NCBI GenBank assembly: GCA_001466705.2
Contig: LATX02000001.1
Location: forward strand, 744,001 to 808,000
Reading direction: 5' to 3'
Source of the DNA: Moniliophthora roreri
Taxonomy: Eukaryota > Basidiomycota > Agaricomycetes > Agaricales > Marasmiaceae
Length of the DNA: 64,000 nucleotides
Position 1 is the stretch's first letter, and each line of letters begins with the position of its first letter. This document shows positions 33,706 to 45,783 of this stretch, piece by piece. A program made the translations under genes and the position numbers. Under the pieces are notes generated by a model, which saw nothing but the letters and a program-made list of their open reading frames with translations, was not told the origin of the DNA and made no database searches.

Positions 33706-36243
33706 ATGGTCCTACCACGTCGAGTTCCTCGCATTGGCTCCCTATGCAGTCGTTACTTCTCGAACTCTTCGGCTGTCGCATCTCTCAGTGCAGCTGCTCT
33801 TCCAAAAGCTGAGGCAATATCGGCAGGATGGAAGGGAACTAGTGCTACCGGAGGCAACACCAAAAACTTCATTGGAGGCGAATTCATTGAGAGTAAATCT
33901 AGCGAGTGGATAGATGTCCTGGATCCGGTATGTTTCCCACCTTTATTGTGTTTCACCTAGTCTCACATACCATGCCAGTCGACGCAAACTTTGCTCACGA
34001 GGGTGCCTCAAACAACAGACGCAGAATTTCAGCAAGCTGTAGACGCTGCATCTGATGCTTACAAGACTTGGAGCCGGACCAGTGTTCTGGGACGTCAGCG
34101 CTTTACCGTCGAGTGTGTGAAGATTCCGTGGTCTATTTATGGCTCTCGCTCATTAACTGCCTAGATTGCAACATTTACTTCGCAAGAACGCGGATGTCAT
34201 TGCAAGTAGCATCGTATTGGAGCAAGGGAAGACGTTACCCGGTTCGTATCGCACTTTCGCTTATGATCCGAAAAGGTTCTGAACATTTCCCAGATGCCTA
34301 TGGTGATTTGATGCGAGGTATTCTTGGTGGTATTCGTCCCGAAGTAGAGGTATCTCAATCCTGTCCCAGGTCTGCAGGTTGTTGAGCACGCTATCGGTAT
34401 AACATCGACTTTGTTGGGAGAGAAGATTGAAGGTAAATCGTTAGCACCCGTCATATCACTACGGCTCTCATGTCTCCGCTAGTCAGCAAGGATATGGATA
34501 CTGAAGTCCGAAAGTTACCCCTTGGTGTATGTGCAAGCATCGCACCATTCAACTTTCCTGCGTATGATGCCATTCGATGTCCTCAAGTAATGCCACTAAT
34601 TCCTTTCAGTATGATTCCCTTATGGACCATCCCTATGGCCGCGGTCACCGGAAATACACTCGTTCTCAAACCGTCTGAGCGTGATCCTGGAGCAGCAATG
34701 ATCATTGCAGAATTATGCCAACAAGCTGGTTCGTGACGGCGTCTGTTGAAAACACGTGTTTTCTGACCATTTGGCGCTCAGGTCTTCCTTCGGGCGTCTT
34801 AAATGTTGTTCACGGAGGTATTCCTACCGTAAATGCAATCTGTGATCATCCTGTCATCAAGGCTATCAGCTTCGTTGGAGGTGATCGTGCAGGGAGGCAC
34901 ATCTACGAGCGGTGAGTTCACTTCAAAAGTCCAAGGCATGCGGTTTTATTGACTCGCTCTCAGTGGCACTCAGAATGGAAAACGAGTACAGGTAAGCTTC
35001 AATGGCTCTTTATGAACTGGAGAATTGAATAAGTCCTTCAGTCAAATATGGGTGCCAAGAATCATGCCGTGGTAATGCCAGATGGTTCGGTTATTAACGC
35101 TGAGACTCGTCTAATTGGTCTAACATGATACGTTCACAGCCAATAAGAACCTGGCTCTGAATTCGATCATTGGTGCTGCGTTTGGAGGTATTTACCAATG
35201 TCTCATTTGGTGTTGCAACCCGGATTAAACCCTCTCTAGCGGCAGGACAGCGTTGCATGGCTCTCTCTGTTGGTTAGTATCCCGTACTCATATAAAAAGT
35301 AGTGCTGGCACTGATGCCTTTGCACCTAGTCATCCTGATTGGTGAATCACAATCATGGCTCCCAGAGCTTGTTGAAAGGGCCAGTAAACTCAAGGTCAAC
35401 GGTGGCTTTGAGAAAGGAGCTGACCTGTAAGCATAGCTTCATCGAGTTCCTCTAGACACCCGGGCGCTCACCCATGTCTCTTTTCTAGGGGACCGGTCAT
35501 CTCTCCAGCTGCGAAATCCAGGATACTGAATCTGATCTCTTCAGCCGAGACTGAAGGCGGTAAAATCAGCTTAGATGGTCGCAATGTCCAGGTGCCCGGT
35601 TACCCCAATGGCAATTTCGTTGGTCCAACAATCATCGAGGCAGATACCTCGATGTCATGTTACAAGTACGCTCTCTTTACTTGTTCTTTCCTACGTGTAA
35701 CCCATCTTCGTCACAGAGAGGAAATCTTTGGTCCTGTGTTGACTGTCGTCAAGGCCGATACTTTGGACGATGCCATTGATATCATCAATGCGAACAAGTA
35801 TGGCAACGGGACGGCGATTTTCACTCAGTCCGGCGCTACCGCCCGTCGATTCGAGACGGAGGTCAACGTCGGTCAGATTGGAATCAACGTCCCCATTCCT
35901 GTACCTTTGCCCATGTTCGCATGGAGTGGAAACAAGGTTCGCTGATTCATGTTCCTGATACAACCGTGATTGTGCTGAGACGTTCTGTACCTACAGGGCA
36001 GCTTCCTGGGCGACATCGGCTTCTACGGAAAGAGGTGAGTTCTTGAAAAGAGATGTTTGGGTAGCTTTCCTGAGAGAATGTCTGCAGTGGTATCAACTTC
36101 TACACTCAGAACAAGGTATGTCGCTTCTCATCCTCCAGACCCCGAGTCAGATTGCTGACACTTCCCAGACTACTACGAGCTTATGGAGAGCAGAGGATGC
36201 CATCAGTACTCGCGCATCGGTGGAGATGCCACAGTTCTCATAA
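33706..36243 (+). CDS. Methylmalonate-semialdehyde dehydrogenase, CoA-acylating, mitochondrial (multi-exon)
   Basis: Oxidises methylmalonate semialdehyde to propionyl-CoA in the breakdown of valine and thymine. The N-terminus from ATG 33706 is Arg/Ser-rich without acids ([20 protein letters not shown]), a mitochondrial targeting pattern. Core motifs are [67 protein letters not shown], the catalytic Cys in GQRCMALSV (near 35250), the [10 protein letters not shown] block, and [25 protein letters not shown]. The last is typical of this CoA-dependent ALDH6 subfamily. Ends SVEMPQFS at 36243. About 15 introns, about 550 residues. Convergent with the phosphatase, 133 bp between stops. Confidence 0.93.
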
Positions 36244-36376
36244 GTCCTAAAAGCACTGGACTAGTTATACGAATACTCTTCCAAGGATTGTACAATAGTT
36301 ACATTGGTTATCCATCTTTGCGGCATGATCTACATCGTATCTAAAGTGGTGAGTTAACGACGATGAGGTTCCCCCA

Positions 36377-37066
36377 CTAAGAGGACTTCCCGTAAACTTC
36401 GTCGAGAAACGCGTTCGAAAAAGCTACACACTGTTGGTACACTCTCTCGAATCCATTCTGGATTGCGATTAGGGACATCAGATGGTACATGATTCGGAAG
36501 CACCTACAATTCCGCCGTAGTAAGGATCGCCTATTGGTTCGTTATTGAGGTACGACCCCCACAGCTTGACCTCCGCTGTAGTATCCTGAGGCTTGTGTCG
36601 TTCTAGATCGCGGAGATTACTTCCATCAGCAGCAAGGATATGAGTAAAGTTGGTGAAGTCTGAGTTGGATATCTTGCGAGCTTGATGAGAGATGGGAACA
36701 CCGTGCTAAAAGGATTCCATGAGATGCACTGACTGGAAATGGCCGATCAAATCTTTCATACTTTCTTGCAAGTAGCGACAGTCCTACCACAGGCGAAAGT
36801 AAAACACTGACTTCATAAAGGTTAGGGCAAGAACGCACCTCTCATCCGGGTCTTCGCCAACATGATATGCGCCAGTTCCGCAGCTGTCAACCTCGATGTC
36901 TAATCCACGTTTCTTTGCTACATCTCTCAGCACGGCTTCGCCCATCGGTGAACGACAAATATTTCCTACGGGCATCGCAGTTAAACGATGGTAACAAATG
37001 TTTGGAGTCAAAGTCCATGCCTAGGCAAACAATAAGAGCTTTGACCTCTTTCTGGGAATTAGACAT
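36377..37066 (-). CDS. LTP1: Low-molecular-weight protein tyrosine phosphatase (multi-exon)
   Basis: Cysteine-based tyrosine phosphatase of about 165 residues. The P-loop VCLG-NICRSP contains CX5R, with Cys as nucleophile and Arg as phosphate binder. It is split by an intron (36966-37020) that uses a GC donor. Further family motifs are DSCGTGAYHVGEDPDER, ISHQARKI, and DPYYGG with the general acid Asp (near 36517). A final segment GFERVYQQCVAFSNAFLD ends at TAG 36377. ATG 37066 begins MSNSQKEVKALIVCLG. The tail is standard, and the last exon joins after GGI across an intron ending CAG. Fungal LMW-PTPs (Ltp1, Stp1) are cytosolic; the target is unknown. Head-to-head with the ThrE-like transporter gene (239 bp between starts). 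Confidence 0.92.
36966..37020 (-). other. GC-AG intron in the tyrosine phosphatase gene
   Basis: 55 nt, donor GCATGG, acceptor CCCGTAG. Removal joins CTAG to GAAATATTTGT, giving VCLGNICRS, the invariant CX5R loop. Using any upstream GT would remove the catalytic Cys or shift the frame. Donor sequence departs from GCAAGT, so it is a weaker case than the one at 2771. Confidence 0.65.
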
Positions 37067-37305
37067 GCTTGATGTATTAGAGAGAGTTGGGTAGTCAATA
37101 AGTAATTCAACCCGACGCCCACAAAGCACCACGTGATGATGAGAACGGGGAGTCTTGCTGTTCGCGTCTCTCTGTGTCCTTACTCAGTCTTTTGCTCTAC
37201 AATCGCTGGACACTCGGCAACGCAAGATTCTCTCGCTTTTCCAGGAATCACATCTAGACTAAAGTTCAACTTTCTCAGAGAATCTGGACGAATTTGCTTG
37301 GCGAA
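37067..37305. promoter_or_regulatory. 239-bp divergent promoter with E-box
   Basis: Between the phosphatase start (-) and the ThrE-like start (+). CACGTGAT lies at 37130-37137. The right-hand part is pyrimidine-rich, as in many fungal promoters. Confidence 0.5.
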
Positions 37306-39572
37306 ATGAACACTCCGCATTCACGACACGAGTCCAATTCAAACCGAAGGCCATCTCATAACAGCGATAGATCCCAGACCAGCGAATACTTCACATCTCA
37401 GTCAACCTCCAACTCGGCTCCTGTTTATCGAAGAGCAGATAGCGACCTTGAAAATGCTGGCGTGTCCGCTGCATCGACGGAGTCGCGCAATAATGACCAG
37501 TTCTCAAGATTATCCGATATAGTTCCGGGCGTCGCGCAGATGTTGGATCCAGATGATCATCTTCGAAAAGGATCAGATACTACCTTTGTCGAGAATGAAA
37601 GGCGAGGAAAGCTCAAGAAGAAGTTGTCGTTTGCTTCCCTGGCTTCTGGACTGTCCCATGCACCGTTCATTTCTTCGCTCGCACGTGTACGTCGCCCTTC
37701 TGCTATCGTTCAAAATGTTGAAGGTGAAGCTCTACGTATAACGTATATCCTTGTTTTTACTCACGATCTGGAAGACGTCACTCAGAGGCGCAAGTTTCTG
37801 CTCAAGCTCGCCAAAGCACTGCTTACTTTCGGAGCTCCGTCTCATCGAGTCCAATCACAACTTTCGGCAGCTTCAAGAATCTTGGGTGCAGATGCTGGTA
37901 ACCAGGTTTTTATTTGTATCGGCAAAGGTGACTCAAGCCCAGGCTAGAATTCGTCCACCTACCAAACATAATCATCGCTTCTTTCCGCACTGGGAACAAC
38001 AGCCCGTCAAGAACCTATTTCGTTCGTGTGACTGGTCGCGTAGCTCTGACCTCGTTACACCAGGTTCATCAAATCTATAAAGATGTTCTTCATGATAGAA
38101 TGGGAGCAGAAACTGGTACCCAAGAGTTGCGAAGACTTCTCCGAGAACATCCAATCTACCCTCTCTACGCCCGATGCATCCTCGCTTTCTTTTCAGCTTC
38201 TGTGATTTGCACGCTCTCATTCGGCGGCTCCTTCTACGACATGTGGATTAGTGGCGCATGCGCCTGTGTTCTTCAGTATCTGGGGCTGAGCGCTGCGAAC
38301 AAAAGTGCGCTGTACGCGAATGTCTATGAGTTTAGTCGTTGCCTCGTGTCATGTGAAATTATGCTGACAACCTCGCCTCCAGGGTCTCCGTCTCTATTAT
38401 TGTTGCCTTTGTGGCGAGGGCACTCAGCAATGTTCCGGGTAACATCTTCTGTTATAGCGCAATTTCCTCTGCCGGTGTCGTTCTCATCCTTCCGGGATAT
38501 ACCGTTTGTAAGCCGAGGCTTTTTTACGAAGCATGAAACTTGCTGAACAATCTTCTGCTTAGTGGTCAGCGCGCTTGAGCTCATGTCCAAGAATATTTTC
38601 TGTGGCTCTGTAAGAATTGTTTACGCTATCATATATACGCTGTTTCTGGTGAGTTCATCTGTTCTTTCTCCAGTTAGAAGTGCTCACATATGACAGGGTT
38701 TTGGTCTGACTATCGGATCAGATTTTTATCTAGTTGTGGACCGTAGAGCCAGGAAGGCATACTATTCGGGTAACAAATTCACCAACTTGACTTACGTTCA
38801 TGGTCATTTTCAATTCACCAATGGATCGAATTCTTCATCCGTATTTCCGCACGGCGTGCTCGGTTATGGGAGTCCTCTGACTTACGAACAGCAGCACATA
38901 GTGAAAGGTATCAACGTTCTTCGATTAGCTTCATCGTTCCGCTTAACTTTGTGGTCAGGATGTTTTCGGGACCCTTCATGGCATTGGATGAAACAGCCCT
39001 TTCCTTGGTGGACGGTATTCTTTCTTGTGCCAATATACTCGACCAGCTCATCCTTGTCCAACCTCCAACGTATTCGAAGTAGGGAACTGCCAATAATGGT
39101 TGCGTTCTCCTGCGTTTCCTATGCCGCCAATCGAGCTGCAAGCATCGTCCTTCCTGGCCGAACTGACCTCATCTCAGCAGCGGGCGCTTTCGTCATCGGC
39201 CTACTGGGAAATCTATACTCCCGTATCTTTGAAGGGACGGCCTTCACGTCGATGGTGACCGGGGTACTCTTCCTCGTCCCTGTGAGAGATTGCAATAACT
39301 TCCTTACAAATTTTCGACTAATACTCCCTTAGTCAGGTATCGCACAGGGCGGAGGTGTGACACAGAACTTTCATTCGTCTGCCGAGCAGTATCAGACGGG
39401 ATTCGCCCTCGCACTCCGGATGTTATCCGTGGCATCCGGTGTAGCCATTGGACTTTTTGTCAGCCAAGTCCTTGGTAAGTCATCAATGCCCTATTTCTTT
39501 CTTTTGCTAACAAATCTTCGTCCAGTATATCTGTTTGGTACTCGGAAGAATGCTGCCCATTTCGCCTTCTAG
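37306..39572 (+). CDS. ThrE/Prm10-like membrane transporter (DUF1212/DUF3815 type, multi-exon)
   Basis: Polytopic membrane protein of the ThrE family, which in bacteria exports threonine and serine. Yeast Prm10 is a fungal member with unknown substrate. ATG 37306 begins MNTPHSRHESNSNRR; about 130 disordered Ser/Arg/Asn-rich residues precede the conserved core. The first conserved helix has RRKFLLKLAKALLTFGAPSH. Next come LEFVHLPNIIIASF, VALTSLHQVHQIYKDVLHD and TQELRRLLREHP. Then hydrophobic spans: YARCILAFFSASVICTLSF, SIIVAFVARAL, FCYSAISSAGVVLILPGYT, then further helices including AAGAFVIGLLGNLYSRIF and TGVLFLVPSGIAQGGGV. The C-terminus, VYLFGTRKNAAHFAF, ends at 39572. About nine or ten membrane segments. 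Substrate is not deducible. Convergent with the Rad5-like gene (208 bp between stops). Confidence 0.85.
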
Positions 39573-39780
39573 ACTGCCCATTTCTGGACCACATAATTGT
39601 CATCCATTCTGTAATAAGCTCTAACTAGCTACAATCATTCTGTATATCCACGAAGTACATTATAACAATGTGGTATTATACAACAACAGGGAGATCCCTC
39701 AACGTTTGAAGCATAAACAGCAGTACGATAGGTCAAATAATAATCTACGATAGCTTACTTAAATAATGAGGCTCGAGATT

Positions 39781-42700
39781 CTAACGAAATAGTTGCTTGA
39801 GCTCTTCCAGGCGGCGTTGCATCAATTCTGCCTTGCTGAAATTCTGACCCCCAAGGGTGAGGTTAGCAAGCTCGGTCTTCATCTTCTGCACTTGCAGTAG
39901 GCGATCTTCAATTGTGCCCTGTATGATTAGCTTGACCGTTGTCACAGGTCGGGTCTGTCCCAGACGGTGCTAGGGGGGTGGTAGTCAGTGGCAATTGCAG
40001 AGCAGGTCAGTAACAAAGCTCACAATGCGGTCAACAGCTTGATTCTCCACAGCAGGATTCCAGTAAGGATCCATGAGGTATACCCTTTGAGCAGCGGTGA
40101 GGTTCAACCCAACACCACCAGCTCTCAAGCTGACGAGGAGAACCTCGCAGCCTGGATCATGCTTCAGTGCTTCCATAGCTCTGGTACGGTCGTCTCTTTT
40201 CATCGTACCGTCCAAGCGGTCATAACGAATCCCCGCTACTTCGAGTGCGTCCTCCACTCTAAATGAAAGTTAGTTGTGGTCGGGTGGCAATACAACAACA
40301 CTCACTTATCCAACATAGTAGTCCACTGCGAGCTAGAGTACTAATTAGCCAGGAGCTTGATCACTAGGCGGTATAACTTACAAGACTACAGTTTTGACAA
40401 TACCATCATCAATCTCATTGCCTTTATCATCCACCATTTGAATTTCTACGGAGCTGGGATCGTAATTGGCCGAATAAGGATTTGCTTTTGAGAACTGGAC
40501 CAAGTCTCCCAAAAGCGATCGAATTTTGGTGGACGAATGGAAGTCAGCTGGAGCGATCTTCGGTCGTTTTTCCCGCTTCTGTGTCTTCTTCTTTGCACTA
40601 CCTCCTCCGCTGGACTCCGGAGCCGTAATCTCAGCCTTGACCTCCAGTGCATCAGCTTGGTTTAATGAATACTGGCACATAGAACAAGGTCGGACAGTGT
40701 CGTTCGGCACCTCCGGCCATCCGGGACACACACAGCTGCGGAAGCAAGAGATGCAGAACAGATGCAGACATCGTGTCATAATTGTCCGGAAAGTAGCGCT
40801 ACTGGGACTATTCGCCCGCGTAGGACCACGAGAAGAGGGGTTCTTCGTCTTTCGCGGTCGTTTGGGTGTGCCGGACGGAATCGCTTCGAGGTCCAAACCA
40901 TCTCCCTGGCTTTCCGGGGTACCGCATAGCTCGACGCCACATTCGCAACACTGTGTGGTGGCAGACTCGCGTATGAGATTGAAGATGGCATTAGCGTGTG
41001 TCGTCGTCAGGCCCTCCCTCTCGATAGCAGCCACGATGCTCTCATACGACATCCCCGGCTGCTGGCCATCTCCATTAACCTCTTTCCCATCCACCAATTC
41101 GTAATGGTCACATATCTGGCGAAGACGGAGAATCCTTTGCAAAATGCCGACATAGTTCTTCATCACCTGATTTTGCGCAGTGAGCTCGTTAAACTCTGCC
41201 TTAGATTCGCTAAAGAATTGCTCGTATAATTCTTTCTCGTGACTGTCGAATTGAAGGAAGCGGAGTTCGTCGCGGCGGGGTGGGAGAGACAACACCTTGC
41301 GACCGTCCTGAGTCTTAGATTCCTTGGTCCGTCGAAGAGTTATATATTTCATGATCCTTTGAAGGCGCTCCATGCCCTGCGTCTGCCCAAATTTAAGTGG
41401 GGAGCCTATAAACTCGGTCCAGACATTCTTATCGTCAAAAGGACTGAGGCGAAGGAACCTTATCAAGGCATAGACATCATCAAGTTTGTTTTGGACTGGA
41501 GTACCCGTCAAACAAAGTCGACGGTCGGCCATAAGATCGCATGAAGCTCGACTCCCAACAGTCTGGATTTCTTTGATAGAACTGAGGGCGAGTGAGAATA
41601 CAGGTCGCGTAGAATAAAAAGTGACATACTGTGCTTCATCGAGGACGACACGAAACCAATGAATGCTTTGTAAAGCGCTTGTTTGTTCACTAGGACAAGG
41701 ACCACAAGGCTTCTTCCTCTTCTTCCCGCTCTTTGCCTTTGGTAACTTAACCATTTGATTGCCAGCTTCATCGATATCCATGCCAACTCCGTCGCTATCA
41801 ACACCGTCGCCTTCTTCCTCGGCCTCAGCACTAGCAATGCTACGATTCTGCTTCGAATATTCCGACGCTAGCGTTGCATATGTCGTCATCACAACATCAA
41901 AATCTGCCAAAAAGCTTGGGTCTGGCCGCCGTGCATTGCCGTGGTATATGTACACTCGTAACGGAGGACCCTCGCGTATGCGACCTGGTTTCGCTTTGGG
42001 CTTTGCGTCATTCAGCAGCGACATAGTGGAAGACGACGGAGTCGCGTCCTTTGCTGATGGTGTAGACGGTCTGGATGCTGATGCAGCGGAAGATGAACCA
42101 CCAGCACCTCCAACGACGTACACTTCTCCCTTCCAATGCTCCCTTAACTGGTCTTCCCAATTGGATATGGTAGAGAGAGGACAGATGATCAACGTAGCCC
42201 GGCTTTTGGTCTTTATCCGAGTATGCCTACTGTATTCCGCTTCGCGTTTCTCCTGTTCTCTCTGTGCTTTAGCTTTAGCTTTCGCATTAGACGGTCCCAT
42301 ATGCGAAGTGTCTGGCATTCCCCAGACAGCGCCAGCAAATTGAGCAGGTTCTGGCTCCTCTGGAGCTTTAGCCGGCATTTCCATTTTGTCAACAGGTGAA
42401 ACTGCGAACGCCTTGGCAGATTCCATGGTAGCAGCGATGAGTGATAAGCATGTAATCGTTTTCCCAAGACCCATCTAATGGCGAATCAGTTAAAGAGAAA
42501 AAAGATAAATCACAATTGAACTTGCATCGTCAGCTAGGATAGCACCACGACCGTCGCTCGGTTGCTCAAACACCTCCTTCTCCGTTACGAGATGAATCCA
42601 GGATTTATGAGGTGAGAAGGGATTCCGGTTTTCTTGCCAGAGCGAACATATAGTCCCATCACCGCAGCGCTTTTCCTGCTCCCGTTCCAACAGAAAAGTG

Positions 42701-43889
42701 AGGGCCTTCTTCTGATGGGGATAAAGTGGTGTGGCTATCTCGGGCGCTGCGGCAGCCGAATGAAATTAGCACGAAAGCCAGGTTATCAGATGACTGTGAA
42801 TGACTAACCAGGCTCAGTTTCGACAATGTCATCGCCCCTCTTTAAGCTCTGGAAAAGTTCATCGACCTGGCTACGCTGCACTTCGACACTCCTTCCTGAG
42901 ACAGCAGGTACGGTCCATCGATTTGCGGTGGCGAAAGCATTGTGTCGATTCTGATTATGACCGCCTGGTGGTGGATTATGAGGATTATAATAAGCCCTGT
43001 CTTTCAACATGTAAATATCGGCGGCATGTGTCGGATGGTCAAGAAGTAGCTGGCTGGTATACAGAAAATTTCCGACGGGTGGTATGTTTCCTTTGGGGGT
43101 GTAGACGAGCAAAAGTAGCGCCAGTACAGGATGCTAGAAGAAAAGTTCAATTTCACGTTTGCTAAAGAAAGTGATATCGCTTACGCTCTGTGGACCTTTC
43201 TTAACCTTGCCCTCCAATCGAATGAGACTCTTCCCGAGCATGCCTCCAAGTACCTTTGCGTGCTTCTGGTCCACAAACCCGAAAACTTCGCTGTTCAGAA
43301 CTTCGCCATTGAGCCCCTTCAAAGCGGGCGTTTTGATATGTATGGTATCTGGTCCGGTCGGTTTATGTGGTTCGTGCGCGTATTCTAGCTTGACGGGAAC
43401 CCATTCTTCTATCGTTGGGTCCAGAGAAACTGTATATGCTGATGGATACAAGATGAGCGCGGTCGCGTGGAGTTGTCCGATGCAAACTGGCGTTTTCGGA
43501 GGAAGATGCTCTATAGATAGCGCAGCTGAACGAGGTGGTGGTGAAGGAGTCGAACCAGTAAGATCAATGACTTGACTACTACGGTCGCCATTGTGATGAT
43601 GCTGAGGCGGTTGATAGAAATGCGGTGGTGGTACCGAACGAGATGGTAAGACTGGTACTTGGGGTCGTGGAGCTACTTGTCTTTCCGGGAAAAAAGCAGC
43701 GGAAGACGAAGGACCTGCAAACGGAGCCGGAGATGACTGTGTTGGATAATGTGAAGTAAAGATACTAGGAGTCTTAATGGAAGCGTTAAAAGACATTTGA
43801 GGATCGACACGAGTTCGTTTGGGCTGACGGATTTCTTCTTCTTCGTCTTCGTCGGCAGTGAGGTCGATGGGGTTTTCGTGGCAAGTCAT
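39781..43889 (-). CDS. SNF2-family RING helicase, Rad5/HLTF/Rad16 group, with N-terminal SIMs (multi-exon)
   Basis: Nuclear ATPase with an embedded RING finger, the layout of Rad5, HLTF, Rad16 and Uls1, which act in DNA damage tolerance or chromatin. ATG 43889 starts [19 protein letters not shown], which holds a SUMO-interacting-like motif followed by acids; a second, VIDLTG, lies at about 43560. A HIRAN-like beta-rich region comes next (residues about 120-200), then linker. The SNF2 motor has DDMGLGKT (intron-split), DEAQ box LDEAQ (41630), [12 protein letters not shown], and a helicase-C domain with [15 protein letters not shown] and [17 protein letters not shown]. Between the two halves sits a RING with [14 protein letters not shown] and CSMC. 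Its first and second metal pairs are separated by about 60 extra residues. Ends at 39781. HLTF-like by architecture; Uls1 or Rad16 cannot be excluded. Confidence 0.87.
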
Positions 43890-43962
43890 CACAGTCTTGA
43901 GCGAGCACAGCGCTTCAGCTTTGAGGCGAAAATTCTAGCAAAAGGCCCAACCAAATTTCATT

Positions 43963-43968
43963 CACGTG
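43963..43968. promoter_or_regulatory. CACGTG E-box upstream of the Rad5-like gene
   Basis: CACGTG 74 bp before the start codon at 43889, in the 193-bp gap after the RNase III-like gene stop. Motif match only. Confidence 0.3.
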
Positions 43969-44085
43969 CTTGATTGGATGATTAAGCGAAATCGGTCGTC
44001 TTGAGAATGATCTCCTTCGGTACTCGGTCAAGGTCGGTGTAAGCCCGACGGTGTGTATTACGACGCCAATATCTACTAATACACA

Positions 44086-45422
44086 TCAAGTCCATCCCAT
44101 TGCGTAGTATGCCTGTCTAGCCGCTTCTTCTTTAGCGACCTGTTTTGTCACTCCGGACCCCATCCCCTTTGGTATTCCGTTAACTGAACTTGCATTTGAG
44201 CATTGGAAAACCTGAGCATTACGGGAAGGGAACTCACCAACGCACTGCACTGTCCACTTTCCGGCATGGGAAGGCCCCGTAAAGGCTGCTTGATAATCGA
44301 CTTTGACCTTTCGCTGTGTCGCTGTCTGATTGAAGAGCGGTAAGAACGCCAAATACGGCTGGGCGGGAGCCAAGGGATTGGGAATCGTTGCTTTTCTCTG
44401 AGGCGCCTGCGGCTTCAGAAAGTTTGGCTGCTGATGGCTGTAGTATTGCTGGGAGGGCATGTAAGGTTGCGCTCCGGTTGATATTCCTGCATTCGGATAA
44501 GCGCTGTTGAATGCAGTCATAAGGTTGGATGCAGGGCGTGCTGCAGAACTTGGGGATGGTTGTGAAGCAAAGAATATCGGTGGTTGAGGTGGTTGAGATG
44601 GTCCGGCGAGAGGCGGGTCAGAGGGCGGTTCTGATTTTATTCGCTTATGAGGTGGAGTTGAGGGTCGATAGGTGGGGGGAGGACCAGAAGGCTCAGGTAC
44701 ACCTATCTGGTTTGAGCTGTCTTCGCCACCAAGTAATAGATCTATAAGATTATTCACAGCATCCAATCCGGATCCAGCAAAGAGCCCTCCAATAAATGCA
44801 TGAAACAGGTCCCTCGTTTCCTGGATCAGCATCTGGTCAACGACTCTGTAAGCAAGCCCCCTGTGAAATACTCACTCCTGGCGTCGCTAATTTGTCGTAC
44901 GCATCTGGTGTGCATCGCACTTTATCCCTGAGTTTATAGGCCGTCACCCAAGTATCAATATGCGAGTCGCTCATTATTTGTTCCGCAAGTTGCTGAGGGA
45001 ACCTGTGGTAAGATTCAATCCGCACAAAAAAAGAGCAGCGCAGGCATTAAGAGACGAACCATGATCTCGTCTCGAGTTTTCATCGGTCTCCGTCTAAACA
45101 ACACATTGGTGACTGCGGCGTTGAAGACCTTCTCTCCTAGTACCGAAAGCCTCTCGCTGTCTTCAAATTCCTCTGGGGATACATCGTCTGATCTCCGAAG
45201 TGACTTATGCGTATACACTTGAAGAAGGTATTCCCCTGATATCTTGGGCAGAGGAGGTAGCCCACCACTAGCTCCTGAGGTCTGCTGTGTAGCAGATCCG
45301 GCTGCTGCGGTCCCGACTCTTGTTGTCGTATACGATGAATGAGGTGCCTCCGACCGTGCTCGCTTGAGGTGTATACTCGTGCTGGAACTACTGTTGTATG
45401 TGCTGCCGAGGTATGTACTCAT
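44086..45422 (-). CDS. RNase III-like protein with degenerate catalytic motif and C-terminal dsRNA-binding domain
   Basis: Starts at ATG 45422. An RNase III-type domain is recognisable at about residues 60-200: YTHKSLRR, then DSERLSVLGEKVFNAA in the position of the signature NERLEFLGDAVL. The second metal-binding helix reads RDLFHAFIGGLFAGSG where active enzymes have D-x-x-E-A-x-I-G. In the first motif the usual Asp is Glu, and in the second the catalytic Glu is His, so metal-ion catalysis is unlikely. A long Pro/Gln/Ser-rich linker follows. The C-terminal segment from VDYQAAFTGP to GVTKQVAKEEAARQAYYAMG matches the alpha-beta-beta-beta-alpha pattern of a dsRNA-binding domain, including the KEEAARQA helix. 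Introns lie in the 44840-45020 region. It probably binds double-stranded RNA without cutting it. A mitochondrial-ribosome relative (mL44/mL57 class) is another possibility, but the Ser-rich N-terminus does not look like a presequence. Confidence 0.72.
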
Positions 45423-45783
45423 TCTGCTTGCTACGAATGAGCGGAGGGAAATTTGAGGGTTGAGTCAATGGACGAAAGCATCAATTGAGTGACGTTCGGA
45501 TGCGTGGGACTGACACTCTCAGGCTGGCGGTGCGGTGCATGACGGGGTAAACAAAAAGGGCGTCGTCTAGGCCTAATTCACCACTGCAAAAGATGTTTTT
45601 GACCTCAATTCCGATGCTCATCACCTGTTGACCCCGCAAAATAGACGACTGGCTCACCGAAACTTGTCCTAAATTTCTCCGTCTCCCTGCCAGCATTTTG
45701 CCAACGTGGCCTATTTGAACGTCTCGTACAAGATTTTGAATAAATACCGAGGCTTTCATCTGCTCTAGTCAACCCTGCCCAAC
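45423..45783. promoter_or_regulatory. 361-bp divergent promoter (RNase III-like and Mcd4)
   Basis: Head-to-head gap between starts 45422 (-) and 45784 (+). I saw no E-box, repeat or recognisable site in it. Confidence 0.5.

Noticed and set aside
43545..43565. Perfect tRNA B-box-like sequence (GGTTCGACTCC on the minus strand)
   Set aside because: It lies in frame inside the Rad5-like coding exon (L-T-G-S-T-P) and no A-box, acceptor stem or terminator accompanies it.
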